This document shows positions 36,583-45,935 of a stretch of 64,000 nt of DNA, piece by piece; position 1 is the first letter of the stretch, and every line of letters starts with the position of its first letter. The notes under the pieces were generated by a model, which worked only from the letters and a program-made list of their open reading frames with translations, did not search any database and was not told where the DNA came from. This DNA is from JANSWY01 sp965243755 (GTDB lineage: Bacteria > Bacteroidota > Bacteroidia > Cytophagales > Cyclobacteriaceae). The stretch lies in NCBI GenBank assembly GCA_965243755.1, contig CBDEVW010000006.1, positions 1,054,001 through 1,118,000 of the forward strand, read 5' to 3'. Position numbers and translations under genes: made by a program.

Positions 36583-38905
36583 CATTAACAGCAAACTGGA
36601 CCCTGACAGGGTTCTGTGGAGCTCCATTGGAGAATTCTATTGCGGCTGATCCACCCAGGTTCTCAGATTCCGGGCTGGCGCCAATATTTACATTCCTGTA
36701 TTTCTGATTAAGCATGTTTCTGCCAATCAGTGAGATGCCTACATGCTCATTGAATTGATAGTTTAAGGTCATGTTTAGGAGTTGATAACCCTTCAATTCC
36801 TGGTATTGGTTATCATTGAGGAAATTGCTGTCATTATTGAGGTCCCGGATCCCATTCACATTGAACACCCGTTGTTGGGACACAATCGTGAACCTTGTGT
36901 GAAAGGAAAAGTCATTGTTTCTGATCGTGTGGCCAATTCTAAAAGTCGAGGGTGCCACTCCAGGGAGATTGCGTGCTATGGCAGGGCCTTCTTCATCAAT
37001 GTCAAGCTTACCATCAATCAGACTTTCAGACAGGTAAAGGTCTCCACTCCAGCCATTACCTCCCTGCCACCTGAATTTTATCTGTACATTTCCTCCATAG
37101 ATGTTGGCTTCCCCGAGGTTGTAGTTAATCTGTATCTCACTGATTGGAATCATAAAACCATCCGTCTCATATACATTGCCCGGATACAGCGCTTCTACGA
37201 TCTCAGGATGGGTCACACTGCTTATCGGGCTGATCAGATTAGTGACCCTGGAGTAGAACGCGTTAAACCCAATACTTACACCGCTATTGGTAAAGTATTT
37301 AAACCCAAGCTCCGAAGTGCTTATTCTCTGTGGCCTCAACTCAGGGTTTGGTAAATTGAAAAAGTCACTTTCATAGGTCCGCCCACCATCAGAAGTGATG
37401 AATGAACCGTATCTTTCATAAATGTTTTGAGGAGATGGGGCCAGGTAAGCGGTTCCATAAAGTGCCTTGATGTTAAAAGTACGCTTAGGTTTGAACACCA
37501 CTCCAAGTCTGGGATTGATCGTGGCATTAAACCGGGTGTCTTTGTCAATACGCGCACCGGCCGTCAGATCCAGGTGTTTGGTTTTTCGTGCCAATTGGAG
37601 TAACCCGCCAAAGTTTGTGAATTCTGTGTCAACCAGCTCTGCATTTATACCATCGGGGTTTTCGGGCGCAATGCTATTGGCAACAATGGCTTCCCTGAAG
37701 TGATCATTCTTTACAGGATCCTGCAAGTCATTGCTTCTGGGAATGGAATAAAACTGATCAACCGTAGCACCAGTAGTCAGTTTTAGTTTAGGCCCTAAAT
37801 CAAAGGTGAATAATTGTTCTGCTTTCAGTTTCCAACTCCTGGCGTATAAATAAGCTGGCTCCATCAAGGTAAAAACATTTCGAAAATTGGATTGATTATC
37901 TAATCGATAAAGACTATAGGTCAACTGAGAAGAAGATACCCATTTGGTTTTTTCAATGAAATATTTTGCAGTGGTCATCATCACGTCATGGCCAAAGAAT
38001 TGTGCTTTGTTGTAAACATTGTTTTCGGGTGTGTTGGCGGTAGTAGATGGGTTGTGCGAATGATTTCTAAAGAATTGAACGCCCAGGTTTTTATATTGAA
38101 TGCCAGTAAAAAAACTCCATGCTTCCAGCGGGTAGGCTATTTCAGGCATCACTGGAGTTTGTGGTGTAATGGGTCCAAAAATAGTATTAAACGTGCCAGA
38201 CAACAGGCCATTTTCCAGTGATTGGAATTCTTCTTTGTAGTGCTTTTCAAATGATGGTTGCTCATCATAATACAGTTGTCCGCTGACAGTAACATGAAGA
38301 TTGGTCCCGAGTTGTGAAGAAACAAACGCATTTGCACCTCCGTTGATGGCATCTGCCAACCCGGCACCCCAAACAGAAGCTTCTACAATAGCCTGTTCTT
38401 CGGCTGGCCTGGTCACAATGTTAACTACTCCGGAAAAAGCATCGGCCCCATATAGAGCAGATGCAGGTCCATAAAGGATCTCCACCTGCTGCGCATAGTT
38501 CAGCGGGTAATTTTCAAATATTGGAATAATTTCATTGGTCGGAGAACTGATGCGTACTCCATTGAGCAGGATGATCAATTTGTCCATGTAACGAACGCCT
38601 CTCACAGTCACGTCATTTTGCCATCTGGGATCAACGGAGCGGTCAACTTTGAAATCCGGCAGGTCTTCCAGCAGGTCGATCAGGCTTTTGTAGCCTCGCT
38701 CTTCAATCTGATCAGACTTGATAACAATGACTGTGGCCGGAGCTTCCAACGCCTGCTGGGCAGAAGTTCTCGTAGTTGAGTAGACAGATATCCTGCTGAG
38801 CTCCTCTAGTGTAAGGTCGTAGTAATCCAGGGAGTCTGTGGTTTGGGCAAATCCACAGGCAATAAAAAAGGTGGTGAAAATTAGTCCTACTGCAACCCGT
38901 TTCAT
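36572..38905 (-). CDS. TonB-dependent outer-membrane receptor
   Basis: A 777-residue receptor. Signal peptide ending GFAQ; then a short LTLEELSRISVYSTTRT block and a plug domain (residues about 50-170: APATVIVIKSDQIEERG, NDVTVRGVRYMDKLIILLNGVRI, VEILYGPASALYGADAFSGVVNIVTR), then a ~22-strand barrel ending in QFAVNVNL. The N-terminal L-x-L-E-E-L block before the plug is typical of receptors that occur next to YfiR/kinase genes. No carboxypeptidase-like regulatory domain and no SusD partner. Ligand unknown; a siderophore, vitamin or signal molecule is possible. It is convergent with, and overlaps, the response regulator gene. Confidence 0.9.
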   Translation of the reverse strand: MKRVAVGLIFTTFFIACGFAQTTDSLDYYDLTLEELSRISVYSTTRTSAQQALEAPATVIVIKSDQIEERGYKSLIDLLEDLPDFKVDRSVDPRWQNDVTVRGVRYMDKLIILLNGVRISSPTNEIIPIFENYPLNYAQQVEILYGPASALYGADAFSGVVNIVTRPAEEQAIVEASVWGAGLADAINGGANAFVSSQLGTNLHVTVSGQLYYDEQPSFEKHYKEEFQSLENGLLSGTFNTIFGPITPQTPVMPEIAYPLEAWSFFTGIQYKNLGVQFFRNHSHNPSTTANTPENNVYNKAQFFGHDVMMTTAKYFIEKTKWVSSSQLTYSLYRLDNQSNFRNVFTLMEPAYLYARSWKLKAEQLFTFDLGPKLKLTTGATVDQFYSIPRSNDLQDPVKNDHFREAIVANSIAPENPDGINAELVDTEFTNFGGLLQLARKTKHLDLTAGARIDKDTRFNATINPRLGVVFKPKRTFNIKALYGTAYLAPSPQNIYERYGSFITSDGGRTYESDFFNLPNPELRPQRISTSELGFKYFTNSGVSIGFNAFYSRVTNLISPISSVTHPEIVEALYPGNVYETDGFMIPISEIQINYNLGEANIYGGNVQIKFRWQGGNGWSGDLYLSESLIDGKLDIDEEGPAIARNLPGVAPSTFRIGHTIRNNDFSFHTRFTIVSQQRVFNVNGIRDLNNDSNFLNDNQYQELKGYQLLNMTLNYQFNEHVGISLIGRNMLNQKYRNVNIGASPESENLGGSAAIEFSNGAPQNPVRVQFAVNVNL

Positions 38906-39071
38906 TCATTTCTGGTGACTAGTATAAATTAATGAATATTCCCCAAACGTTCCTCCCTATTGGTGAAAAGGAAGTGACAAAAGCCCCAATTTCCTGAATA
39001 AATAGGCACAGATACCCAATTATCATGCCCTCATGAAACAAATATCATGGTCATTACCCGTTGTGAGAAAG

Positions 39072-39079
39072 TAGATTTG
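39072..39079 (+). promoter_or_regulatory. Candidate -7 promoter element
   Basis: TAGATTTG matches the phylum's TAnnTTTG element and lies 43 bp before the GH9 start codon. A TTG at 39061 is only 8 bp upstream, too close for the usual spacing, so this is tentative. Confidence 0.3.
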
Positions 39080-39122
39080 TAAATAGTTAGCTTTAAAATA
39101 TTATCTATCTGACCCCATACAA

Positions 39123-40820
39123 ATGAGGATATTGCTTATAGTAGCGGGATTATCATGCCTGCTTTCCTGTAGTTCGACAACACATCAAATAGATCAATAC
39201 ACTGAGGACATCCGGTTAAACCAATTAGGTTATTTTCCTGTAGGATCAAAACAATTTGTACAGGTAGGAAGATTCGATGATCAGTCCTTTGAAATTGTTG
39301 ATGTAAATTCCGGGAAATCCGTATTTGAAGGGACATTTTCTGAAGTAAAGAACTGGGAGCTGGCTGGAGAACTGGCCAGGGTAGGTGATTTTTCTTCTTT
39401 TAACCAGGAGGGAAGTTATGTCATTTATATCCCATCAATTGGGTATTCCTATCCATTTGATATCGATAAAAACATATATCAGGAGGTTTTCTCCGCATCT
39501 GTCAAATCCTATTATTACCAGCGTGCCGGTGCAAGTCTGAAAAAAGAGCATGCTGGACAATGGAGTCGGGCTTTGGGACACCCCGATGATAGCGTCATAT
39601 TTCACCCTTCCAGCGGGAGGACCGGGATCACTGCCTCTGCCGGTGGGTGGTATGATGCGGGGGATTATGGGAAGTACGTGGTTAATGGTGCAGTTTCCCT
39701 CGGACAAATGCTAAACCTCTATGAACAGTACCCTGAAGTGCTTCCTGATAATTCACTCAATATTCCGGAAAGCGGCAATGGTATTTCTGATTTCCTGGAT
39801 GAAATGAAATATGAAATGGACTGGCTGCTATCCATGCAGGACGATGATGGCGGGATGTTCTTTAAATTGACCACCAGGAGGTTTGAAGGAATGGTGATGC
39901 CTGATAAGGCTGTTCAGCCAAGACATGTCATTGGTAAATCAACTGCGGCAAGTCTTGATTTCGCAGCAGTAGCCGCAAAGTTCTCACGAATCATAAAGCC
40001 TGTGGATTCCGGCTATGCACAAACGTTAATAGAAGCGTCTCTTCGTGCGTGGGACTGGGCCATTGAAAACGATCATGTAGCCTATAAAAATCCGGATGAT
40101 GTACAGACCGGTGAATATGGTGATAAAGATTTCTCGAAAGAGTTTTACTGGGCAGCTACGGAATTGTACCTGTCAACCAACGATGAGCAATATCAGACGT
40201 ATGTGCTGGAAAATCCCCAGGATTTTAGTTTCAAACCTGGGGAGAGTTGGGCCAATTTCATGCACTACCTAGCAGTGTTTTCAATGATCAACAACCACGA
40301 TCATTGGAATGACCCCATTAAGAGTGAGCTGCTTAAAACTGCCGATAGTCTTTTGGAAGCCATGCAGGAATCAGCCTATCATATTCCGGTCAACGATTAT
40401 CAATGGGGATCAAATAGTGATGTGCTGAACACGGCAATGATTTTATCTTATGCTTTTGAAATGACTAAGGACAGTAGGTACTACCTGGCATGCCAGTCTA
40501 TAGTAGATTATGTATTTGGAAAAAATGCTTTAGGATACAGCTTTGTAACCGGCTATGGCGACAAAACCCCGATGTACATTCATCACAGACCCAGCAGTGC
40601 AGATGGCATTGCCGAACCAGTACCTGGATTTATTTCAGGAGGCCCCAATTACGCGATGCAAGATGCCTTTCAGGTAGAGTATCCAGAGAATGTACCTCCT
40701 ATGAAAGCCTGGGTAGATGTAGAGCCAAGTTTTGCCAGTAATGAAGTCTGTCTCAATTGGAATGCCCCGCTGGTTTATATGTTGGGTTTCCTCCCTCAAT
40801 ACCAACCTTTGATTTTATAA
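39123..40820 (+). CDS. GH9 glycoside hydrolase lipoprotein (endoglucanase-like)
   Basis: A 565-residue lipoprotein with lipobox LLSC (Cys16). Residues about 28-112 are an N-terminal Ig-like domain of the CelD_N type (IRLNQLGYFPVGSKQFV). The GH9 (alpha/alpha)6 catalytic domain has GGWYDAGDYGKYV (catalytic base region, Asp178/Asp181), HHRPSS near residue 488 and ASNEVCLNWNAPLVY with the general acid Glu541. It hydrolyses beta-1,4-glucans or related beta-glucosides at the cell surface or in the periplasm. First gene of a three-gene beta-glucan operon; the transporter begins 27 bp downstream. Confidence 0.92.
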   Translation: MRILLIVAGLSCLLSCSSTTHQIDQYTEDIRLNQLGYFPVGSKQFVQVGRFDDQSFEIVDVNSGKSVFEGTFSEVKNWELAGELARVGDFSSFNQEGSYVIYIPSIGYSYPFDIDKNIYQEVFSASVKSYYYQRAGASLKKEHAGQWSRALGHPDDSVIFHPSSGRTGITASAGGWYDAGDYGKYVVNGAVSLGQMLNLYEQYPEVLPDNSLNIPESGNGISDFLDEMKYEMDWLLSMQDDDGGMFFKLTTRRFEGMVMPDKAVQPRHVIGKSTAASLDFAAVAAKFSRIIKPVDSGYAQTLIEASLRAWDWAIENDHVAYKNPDDVQTGEYGDKDFSKEFYWAATELYLSTNDEQYQTYVLENPQDFSFKPGESWANFMHYLAVFSMINNHDHWNDPIKSELLKTADSLLEAMQESAYHIPVNDYQWGSNSDVLNTAMILSYAFEMTKDSRYYLACQSIVDYVFGKNALGYSFVTGYGDKTPMYIHHRPSSADGIAEPVPGFISGGPNYAMQDAFQVEYPENVPPMKAWVDVEPSFASNEVCLNWNAPLVYMLGFLPQYQPLIL

Positions 40821-40847
40821 AGTTCCACTTAAAACCAAACTGAACTG

Positions 40848-42203
40848 ATGAACCAAAAAATAAGCCTGAAAGAGAAACTGGGGTATGCACTGGGTGATAC
40901 TGCTGCCAATATTGCCTGGAGGACGCTAACAACATTTTTGCTGGTATTTTATACAGACGTATTCGGTATATCAGCTGCTGCTGCTGGTATATTGTTGTTA
41001 ATTACCCGACTGACTGACGGTGTAACAGATGTGATCATGGGAATGATTGCCGACAGGACCAATACTTCCAAAGGTAAATTCCGTCCCTGGATACTGTGGA
41101 CAGCCATTCCACTAGGAGTGATTTTGGCGTTGACCTTTACCACACCTGATTTTGGGCCTACCGGAAAGTTGATCTACGCCTATGTAACTTATATCCTGCT
41201 GACATTAATGTACACAGCCAGCAACGTGCCGTACTCAGCGTTGATGGGCGTGATGACCTCCAATGACCTGGAAAGAACCAGCTTGTCAAGCTTTAGGTTT
41301 GCAGGTGCTTACTTTGGTGGCATACTGACCCAGGGGCTGTTGATTTACCTGGTGTTGTTTTTAGGTGGTGGGAATGAAAACAAAGGGTATCAATATGCCA
41401 TTTATTTACTTTCCGCTGTATTGTCGGGCTTCTTATTGATTACTTACTTCACCACGAAAGAAAGGGTAAAGCCCAAATCCAACGAGACAGGCAATATCTG
41501 GCAGGACCTGTCAGATCTTATTAAAAACAAACCATGGGTGATCTTGCTGGTGGTTGGGTTTTTGTTTGTCACTTACAATTCCATCAAACAGGGGATCACC
41601 GTAATTTATTTCAAAAGATACCTCGACAATGAAACACTGGCGGCATCTTATATGGTAATTCTCCTTCTGGTATCAATGGTAGCGGCATTGGTTACTACTC
41701 CTCTCACTAATTATTTTGGGAAGAAAAAGTTGTTTATATATGTCATGCTGTTCTCAGCGGTAACCAATGCCCTACTATATATCGCCCAGCCAGGGGATTA
41801 CACCCTTATCTTCGTACTAGGTTCACTTTCTGAGTTTGGCGCTGGAATAATGCCGGTGTTGTTTTTTAGCATGCTTGGTGATGCAGCAGACTACTCCGAA
41901 GCGAAGAACGGAAGAAGAGCTACTGGCCTTGTATTTTCAGCAGGGACCTTTGCTATGAAATTTGGTGGCGGTGCAGCAGGAGCGATCATAGGATTGCTAC
42001 TGAGTAGCTACGGATATGACGGATTGAATGAAACCACGGTAGTTGGAGCAATGCCAGCCATCAAAATGCTGATGAGTTGGATACCTGCATTAATCGCTGT
42101 GCCAACCATTGCGTTTTTATTGATATATCCATTATCACCAGATAAATTAGAAGAAGTAAATACAACTTTAGAGGAATTAAGACTTTCACCAGTTAAAGGT
42201 TAA
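40848..42203 (+). CDS. GPH-family sugar:cation symporter (MelB-like)
   Basis: A 451-residue, 12-span inner-membrane transporter. N-terminal LKEKLGYALGDTAANIAWR and LITRLTDGVTDVIMGMIADRT-type loop, then KFRPWILWTAIPLG, are diagnostic for the glycoside-pentoside-hexuronide:cation symporter family. Between a GH9 hydrolase and a GH1 beta-glucosidase it is expected to import short beta-glucosides such as cellobiose (inference). The GH1 gene starts 8 bp after its stop. Confidence 0.9.
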   Translation: MNQKISLKEKLGYALGDTAANIAWRTLTTFLLVFYTDVFGISAAAAGILLLITRLTDGVTDVIMGMIADRTNTSKGKFRPWILWTAIPLGVILALTFTTPDFGPTGKLIYAYVTYILLTLMYTASNVPYSALMGVMTSNDLERTSLSSFRFAGAYFGGILTQGLLIYLVLFLGGGNENKGYQYAIYLLSAVLSGFLLITYFTTKERVKPKSNETGNIWQDLSDLIKNKPWVILLVVGFLFVTYNSIKQGITVIYFKRYLDNETLAASYMVILLLVSMVAALVTTPLTNYFGKKKLFIYVMLFSAVTNALLYIAQPGDYTLIFVLGSLSEFGAGIMPVLFFSMLGDAADYSEAKNGRRATGLVFSAGTFAMKFGGGAAGAIIGLLLSSYGYDGLNETTVVGAMPAIKMLMSWIPALIAVPTIAFLLIYPLSPDKLEEVNTTLEELRLSPVKG

Positions 42204-42211
42204 ATTAAAGC

Positions 42212-43612
42212 ATGAGTAAGTTTCCGGAGGGATTCGTTTGGGGATCCGCAACATCGTCTTATCAGATAGAAGGAGCACATAATACTGATGGCAAGGGACC
42301 ATCGATATGGGATGCTTTTTGTACCATTCCCAACAGGGTGGCGAATAATGAAAATGGAAATGTCGCCCTTGACCATTATCACCGGTACAAAGAGGATGTG
42401 GCGTTGATGAAATCACTGGGTTTTAAAGCCTACCGGTTTTCTATTTCATGGCCCAGAATTTTACCGGAAGGGAAAGGCAAGGTCAATGAAGCCGGGATCA
42501 AGTTTTACTCGGACCTGATCGATGAATTGCTTGCCAATGACATTGTACCCTGGGTGACTTTATACCACTGGGACCTGCCATTGGCACTACAAACTGAACA
42601 CGATGGGTGGCTGAATCCGGCTATTGTTGATGACTTTGCCAATTACGCGAGCATTTGTTTTGAGCATTTTGGGGATAGGGTGAAACATTGGATTACGCTC
42701 AATGAACCATGGGTAGTGTCAATACTGGGGTATGGTCAGGGAGTGTTTGCGCCGGGACGGGTTTCAAATGTAGAACCATACCTTGCAGCACATCATTTGA
42801 TTCTGGCACATGCCAGGGCTTACAGGGTGTACAAAGAGCAGTTTGGTCATCAAAATGGAACCATTGGGATCACCAATAACTGTGACTGGAGGGAACCACT
42901 CACTGACAAACAGGAAGACAAAGATGCTGCAGAAAGGGCTTTGCTATTCTTTTTAGGATGGTTTGCCGATCCGGTTTATTTTGGTGATTACCCACAGGTG
43001 ATGAAGCAAAGGCTAGGGGAACGCTTGCCTAAGTTTACTGCAGAGGAAAAGGAGCTGATCAAAGGGAGCACCGATTTCTTTGGACTCAATCACTACACCA
43101 CCATGTATGCAGCTGAAAACCATGGGCAAATAAAGAAAGGAAGTGTTTACGGTAACGGAGGGTTGTCCGAGGACCAGGATGTGGACCTGTCACAAGATCC
43201 AGGCTGGGAGCTCACCAGCATGAACTGGGCGGTGGTACCATGGGGTTGTCAAAAATTGCTACACTGGATCAATGATCGATATGATGCGCCGGATATTTAC
43301 ATTACTGAGAATGGGTTTGCCTGCGACGATCAAATTGAAGGCGGTGAAGTCAATGATCATAACAGGATCAAATACTATCGCAGCTACCTGGAAGCATGCC
43401 ATGAAGCCATAAAAGAAGGCGTAAAGTTAAAGGGCTATTTCGCCTGGAGTATGTTTGATAATTTTGAATGGGCCTCCGGGTACCGTCCACGCTTTGGCAT
43501 CACTTATGTGGACTACAAGACGCTGGAAAGAACACCAAAAGCCTCCGCGTTATGGTTTAAGCAGGTGTTTGAAAACAATTCAATTTTTACGGATCAGGAG
43601 AAGGTGATGTAG
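42212..43612 (+). CDS. GH1 beta-glucosidase
   Basis: A 466-residue cytoplasmic enzyme without signal peptide. GH1 signatures: N-terminal FVWGSATSSYQIEGA, acid/base Glu165 in TLNEPW, nucleophile Glu366 in YITENG, and SMFDNFEWASGY near the C-terminus that forms the aglycone site. Length is normal for the family. It would split imported cello-oligosaccharides or other beta-glucosides to glucose, completing the pathway begun by the GH9 lipoprotein and the GPH symporter. Confidence 0.95.
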   Translation: MSKFPEGFVWGSATSSYQIEGAHNTDGKGPSIWDAFCTIPNRVANNENGNVALDHYHRYKEDVALMKSLGFKAYRFSISWPRILPEGKGKVNEAGIKFYSDLIDELLANDIVPWVTLYHWDLPLALQTEHDGWLNPAIVDDFANYASICFEHFGDRVKHWITLNEPWVVSILGYGQGVFAPGRVSNVEPYLAAHHLILAHARAYRVYKEQFGHQNGTIGITNNCDWREPLTDKQEDKDAAERALLFFLGWFADPVYFGDYPQVMKQRLGERLPKFTAEEKELIKGSTDFFGLNHYTTMYAAENHGQIKKGSVYGNGGLSEDQDVDLSQDPGWELTSMNWAVVPWGCQKLLHWINDRYDAPDIYITENGFACDDQIEGGEVNDHNRIKYYRSYLEACHEAIKEGVKLKGYFAWSMFDNFEWASGYRPRFGITYVDYKTLERTPKASALWFKQVFENNSIFTDQEKVM

Positions 43613-43791
43613 ATTTTGTGGATGCTGGGTTTAGTTCTTGTCCAAAAGAGCAAATATGAGAAACAGTGTTGGGTTGAGCCCTAGCATTGGATTATTCAAG
43701 GCCAGGAATAGTTAATTCTAACTTTACCGGAAATTAGCCTACCTTTATTACACATACATCTTACATCCATTGATGTGTAATTAAGTTTTTC

Positions 43792-44316
43792 ATGAAGAAG
43801 CAGGAAGTTAAGAAGAATCCGGAGTTTTTAGCCTATGTGTTGAAATTGAATGCGGGGACACCACTCAGGGAAGCCCTGCAAAATAGTCTGGATCAAATTG
43901 ATGAACTAGACATTGCCCAATTGAAGCGCATTGGAAAGAAGGTCTACGAACCCAACAAATGGACAGTCAATAAAATATTGCAGCATTTGATAGACTGGGA
44001 GAGAATCTGGTGCTACCGCGCCATCATCTTTGCCCGGGCGGAAGGGTCCATTCCAGATGCCCATGACCAGGAAATCATGGGATCAAACTCAAATGCTGAC
44101 GAATTGACTATTAAGCACCTGATCAATGAGTTGAGCGTGGTACGGCAGTCTTCCATCATGATGTTTGAGTCCTTTAATGAAAAAATCCTGAAAACGAATT
44201 GTGTATTCTTTGAATATGAAATGCCTCTGTACACGATTGGGTTAACAATAACCGCCCATCAAATCCATCATTTCAATGTCATCAAAGAAAGGTATGTGCC
44301 ATTAGCTAAATTATAA
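43792..44316 (+). CDS. DinB-like four-helix protein
   Basis: A 174-residue protein of the DinB/YfiT superfamily: W-T-V-N-K-I-L-Q-H-L-I-D-W-E-R holds the first His ligand and AHQIHHFNVIKERY the distal His pair, which together form a metal site in this family. Members include metal-dependent thiol S-transferases and uncharacterised stress proteins. Monocistronic; followed by a repeat cluster. Confidence 0.8.
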   Translation: MKKQEVKKNPEFLAYVLKLNAGTPLREALQNSLDQIDELDIAQLKRIGKKVYEPNKWTVNKILQHLIDWERIWCYRAIIFARAEGSIPDAHDQEIMGSNSNADELTIKHLINELSVVRQSSIMMFESFNEKILKTNCVFFEYEMPLYTIGLTITAHQIHHFNVIKERYVPLAKL

Positions 44317-44919
44317 GCAGTGGGTTTCATCCCCCTTAATCCCCCTTCGAAGGGGGAAATAGCCGTTTTGTGATTATAATTCTCTTGAATTGACGACTAT
44401 GGTGCGTTGTACGTCAGGGAGCAGGATTAGGAAGAGTTTACTTAATCAGTGTGCCACAGACCAGGGAGTAGGAGAAATTGATTAATAATTACACTGTGTT
44501 CATCCCCCTTAGTCCCCCTTCAAAGAGGGAAATGTCGGTTGTGTGATGTTAATTCTCTTCAGTTGAAGAATAGGGTGTGTCGTTAGATCAGGGAGCAGGA
44601 TTAGGAAGAGTTTATCCGGGCTGTTCATCCCCCTTAGTCCCCCTTCGAAGGGGGGAAATAGCAGTTTTGTGATTATAATGCTCTTGAATTGACGACTAGA
44701 GTGTGTCGCTAGGTCAGGGAGTAGGGTTAGGAAGGGTTTACCCAATCAGTGTGCCACAGACCAGGGAGTAGTAGTTTTTAACAAGGATAGAATAATTAGG
44801 TTTCCCCCTTAGAAGGGGGAGAAAGGGGGATGACTCTTTCGTTTTATAGCATTAACCTGTTAACTAACTGTGAATAAACTAGTTATTTGGAAGAATTAAG
44901 GGGGATATCAACAGCCTAT
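44317..44919. other. Gene-free interval filled by MITE-like repeats
   Basis: Between the DinB-like gene and the 2OG oxygenase gene. Most of it is the three-unit element 44328-44834; the rest up to 44919 is AT-rich with no convincing frame. Short frames in it merely read through the repeats. Confidence 0.6.
44328..44834. repeat. Tandem MITE-like element array, three units
   Basis: Three related units begin at about 44328, 44500 and 44625. Each starts with CATCCCCCTTAnTCCCCCTT then an AAGGGGGAAA fold-back, followed by TTGTGATTATAATTCTCTT-like sequence, a (G/T)GTGTCG..CAGGGAG(C/T)AGG block and, in units 1 and 3, GTGTGCCACAGACCAGGGAG. The array ends with TTTCCCCCTTAGAAGGGGG and AAAGGGGGATGA, an imperfect inverted copy of its start, so the whole array has terminal inverted repeats. 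No transposase is encoded. A related locus lies at 45680-45935. Confidence 0.8.
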
Positions 44920-45549
44920 TTACCCCAATAACTGCCCCAAAGCAGAAGGTTTCTTTAGCAGCCATCCGGTAAGGCTATAGCGGGGTTTATTTGAGGCAAG
45001 CACCTGATGTGGCACCTTATCACTTTTAAACATCACACATCTGGCACCAATGGGTTCGATGATCTTTGATGTTCCATCTTCCAAAAACACTTCGAGTTCA
45101 CCACCATCACCTTTTTGCCACCCTACATTAAGGTAAATAATTACGGAAATGGTTCTGTTACTCCGATGATTGAACTGGTCGATGTGTTTTTCATAATGAC
45201 CACCTTTGGGATAGTTGGTCAGGTGGAACTCATACCCTGAGAGCCCCAGAAAGCAATAGCGGTTAAAAATATAAAGCATTTCATCTACCATGGACCAGAA
45301 GTCGTCCAGACAAGTATCCCTTTTTCGATCCAGCCAATAGGACAAGTCTCCACGAATTTCATTACGAATAACCTTGTTTTCAGCAGCTCCAATGGCGGCT
45401 TTAGAAAAGCACTCCAGGTGTGCAAGGAAAAAGGACCTAATCGTCTGGAATAACTGTGGATCAATGAAATCATCAATCACCATAAAGTCCTTACAGGCCA
45501 GCTCATCCATCCAGTTGAGCCAATCCTCCGTTTGATAGTACTTGTTCAT
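44920..45549 (-). CDS. 2OG-Fe(II) oxygenase (prolyl 4-hydroxylase-like)
   Basis: A 209-residue non-heme iron dioxygenase of the double-stranded beta-helix fold. Iron ligands His122 and Asp124 in YEKHIDQF and distal His181 in VPHQVL; Arg190 in RYSLTGWLL would bind the 2-oxoglutarate carboxylate. The ISVIIYLNVGW strand and DGGELEVF loop match the P4Hc family. The substrate (a protein side chain or small molecule) is unknown. Flanked on both sides by MITE-like repeat clusters and transcribed alone. Confidence 0.88.
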   Translation of the reverse strand: MNKYYQTEDWLNWMDELACKDFMVIDDFIDPQLFQTIRSFFLAHLECFSKAAIGAAENKVIRNEIRGDLSYWLDRKRDTCLDDFWSMVDEMLYIFNRYCFLGLSGYEFHLTNYPKGGHYEKHIDQFNHRSNRTISVIIYLNVGWQKGDGGELEVFLEDGTSKIIEPIGARCVMFKSDKVPHQVLASNKPRYSLTGWLLKKPSALGQLLG

Positions 45550-45679
45550 TCAAAAAAAATGCGCGCAAATATAGAAGAAACCTGGGGTTAAAAAGTAGTG
45601 TGTCATGCTATTCTTTCCTGATAATTCTTTTGTAGACATTTGTTGACTGATTAGTTTGAGTGTGGCTTAAGGAATAATG

Positions 45680-45935
45680 TAGACTGTCTGTCACAGTCCG
45701 GGAGCAGATAGGGAAAGATGTGATTGATGACCATACGCTGATCATCCCCCTTGGTCCCCCTTCAAAGGGGGAAATGACGGGTTTGTGATTATAATTCTCT
45801 TAAGTTGACTGCTATGGTGTGTCGCAGACCAGGGAGTAGGATAAGAAAGGGTTTATCTACTCTGTGTGCGACAAACCAGGGAACACAGGTTGTTTTTAAT
45901 AGGGATACAATGATTTCGTTTCCCTCTGCTAATAG
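45680..45935. repeat. MITE-like element, second locus
   Basis: One complete unit from about 45741 (TCATCCCCCTTGGTCCCCCTT, then AAAGGGGGAAAT), with the same internal TTGTGATTATAATTCTCTTAAG, GTCGCAGACCAGGGAGTAGG and terminal TTTTTAATAGGGATACAATGATT..TTTCCCTCTGC as the 44.3-kb array. It is preceded by a partial unit at 45680-45740 (CTGTCTGTCACAGTCCGGGAGCAG). Confidence 0.75.

Noticed and set aside
44509..44745. Reading frame of 78 codons inside the repeat array
   Set aside because: It reads through the tandem elements and repeats the same FPPFEGGLRG-like peptide; an artefact of the repeats.
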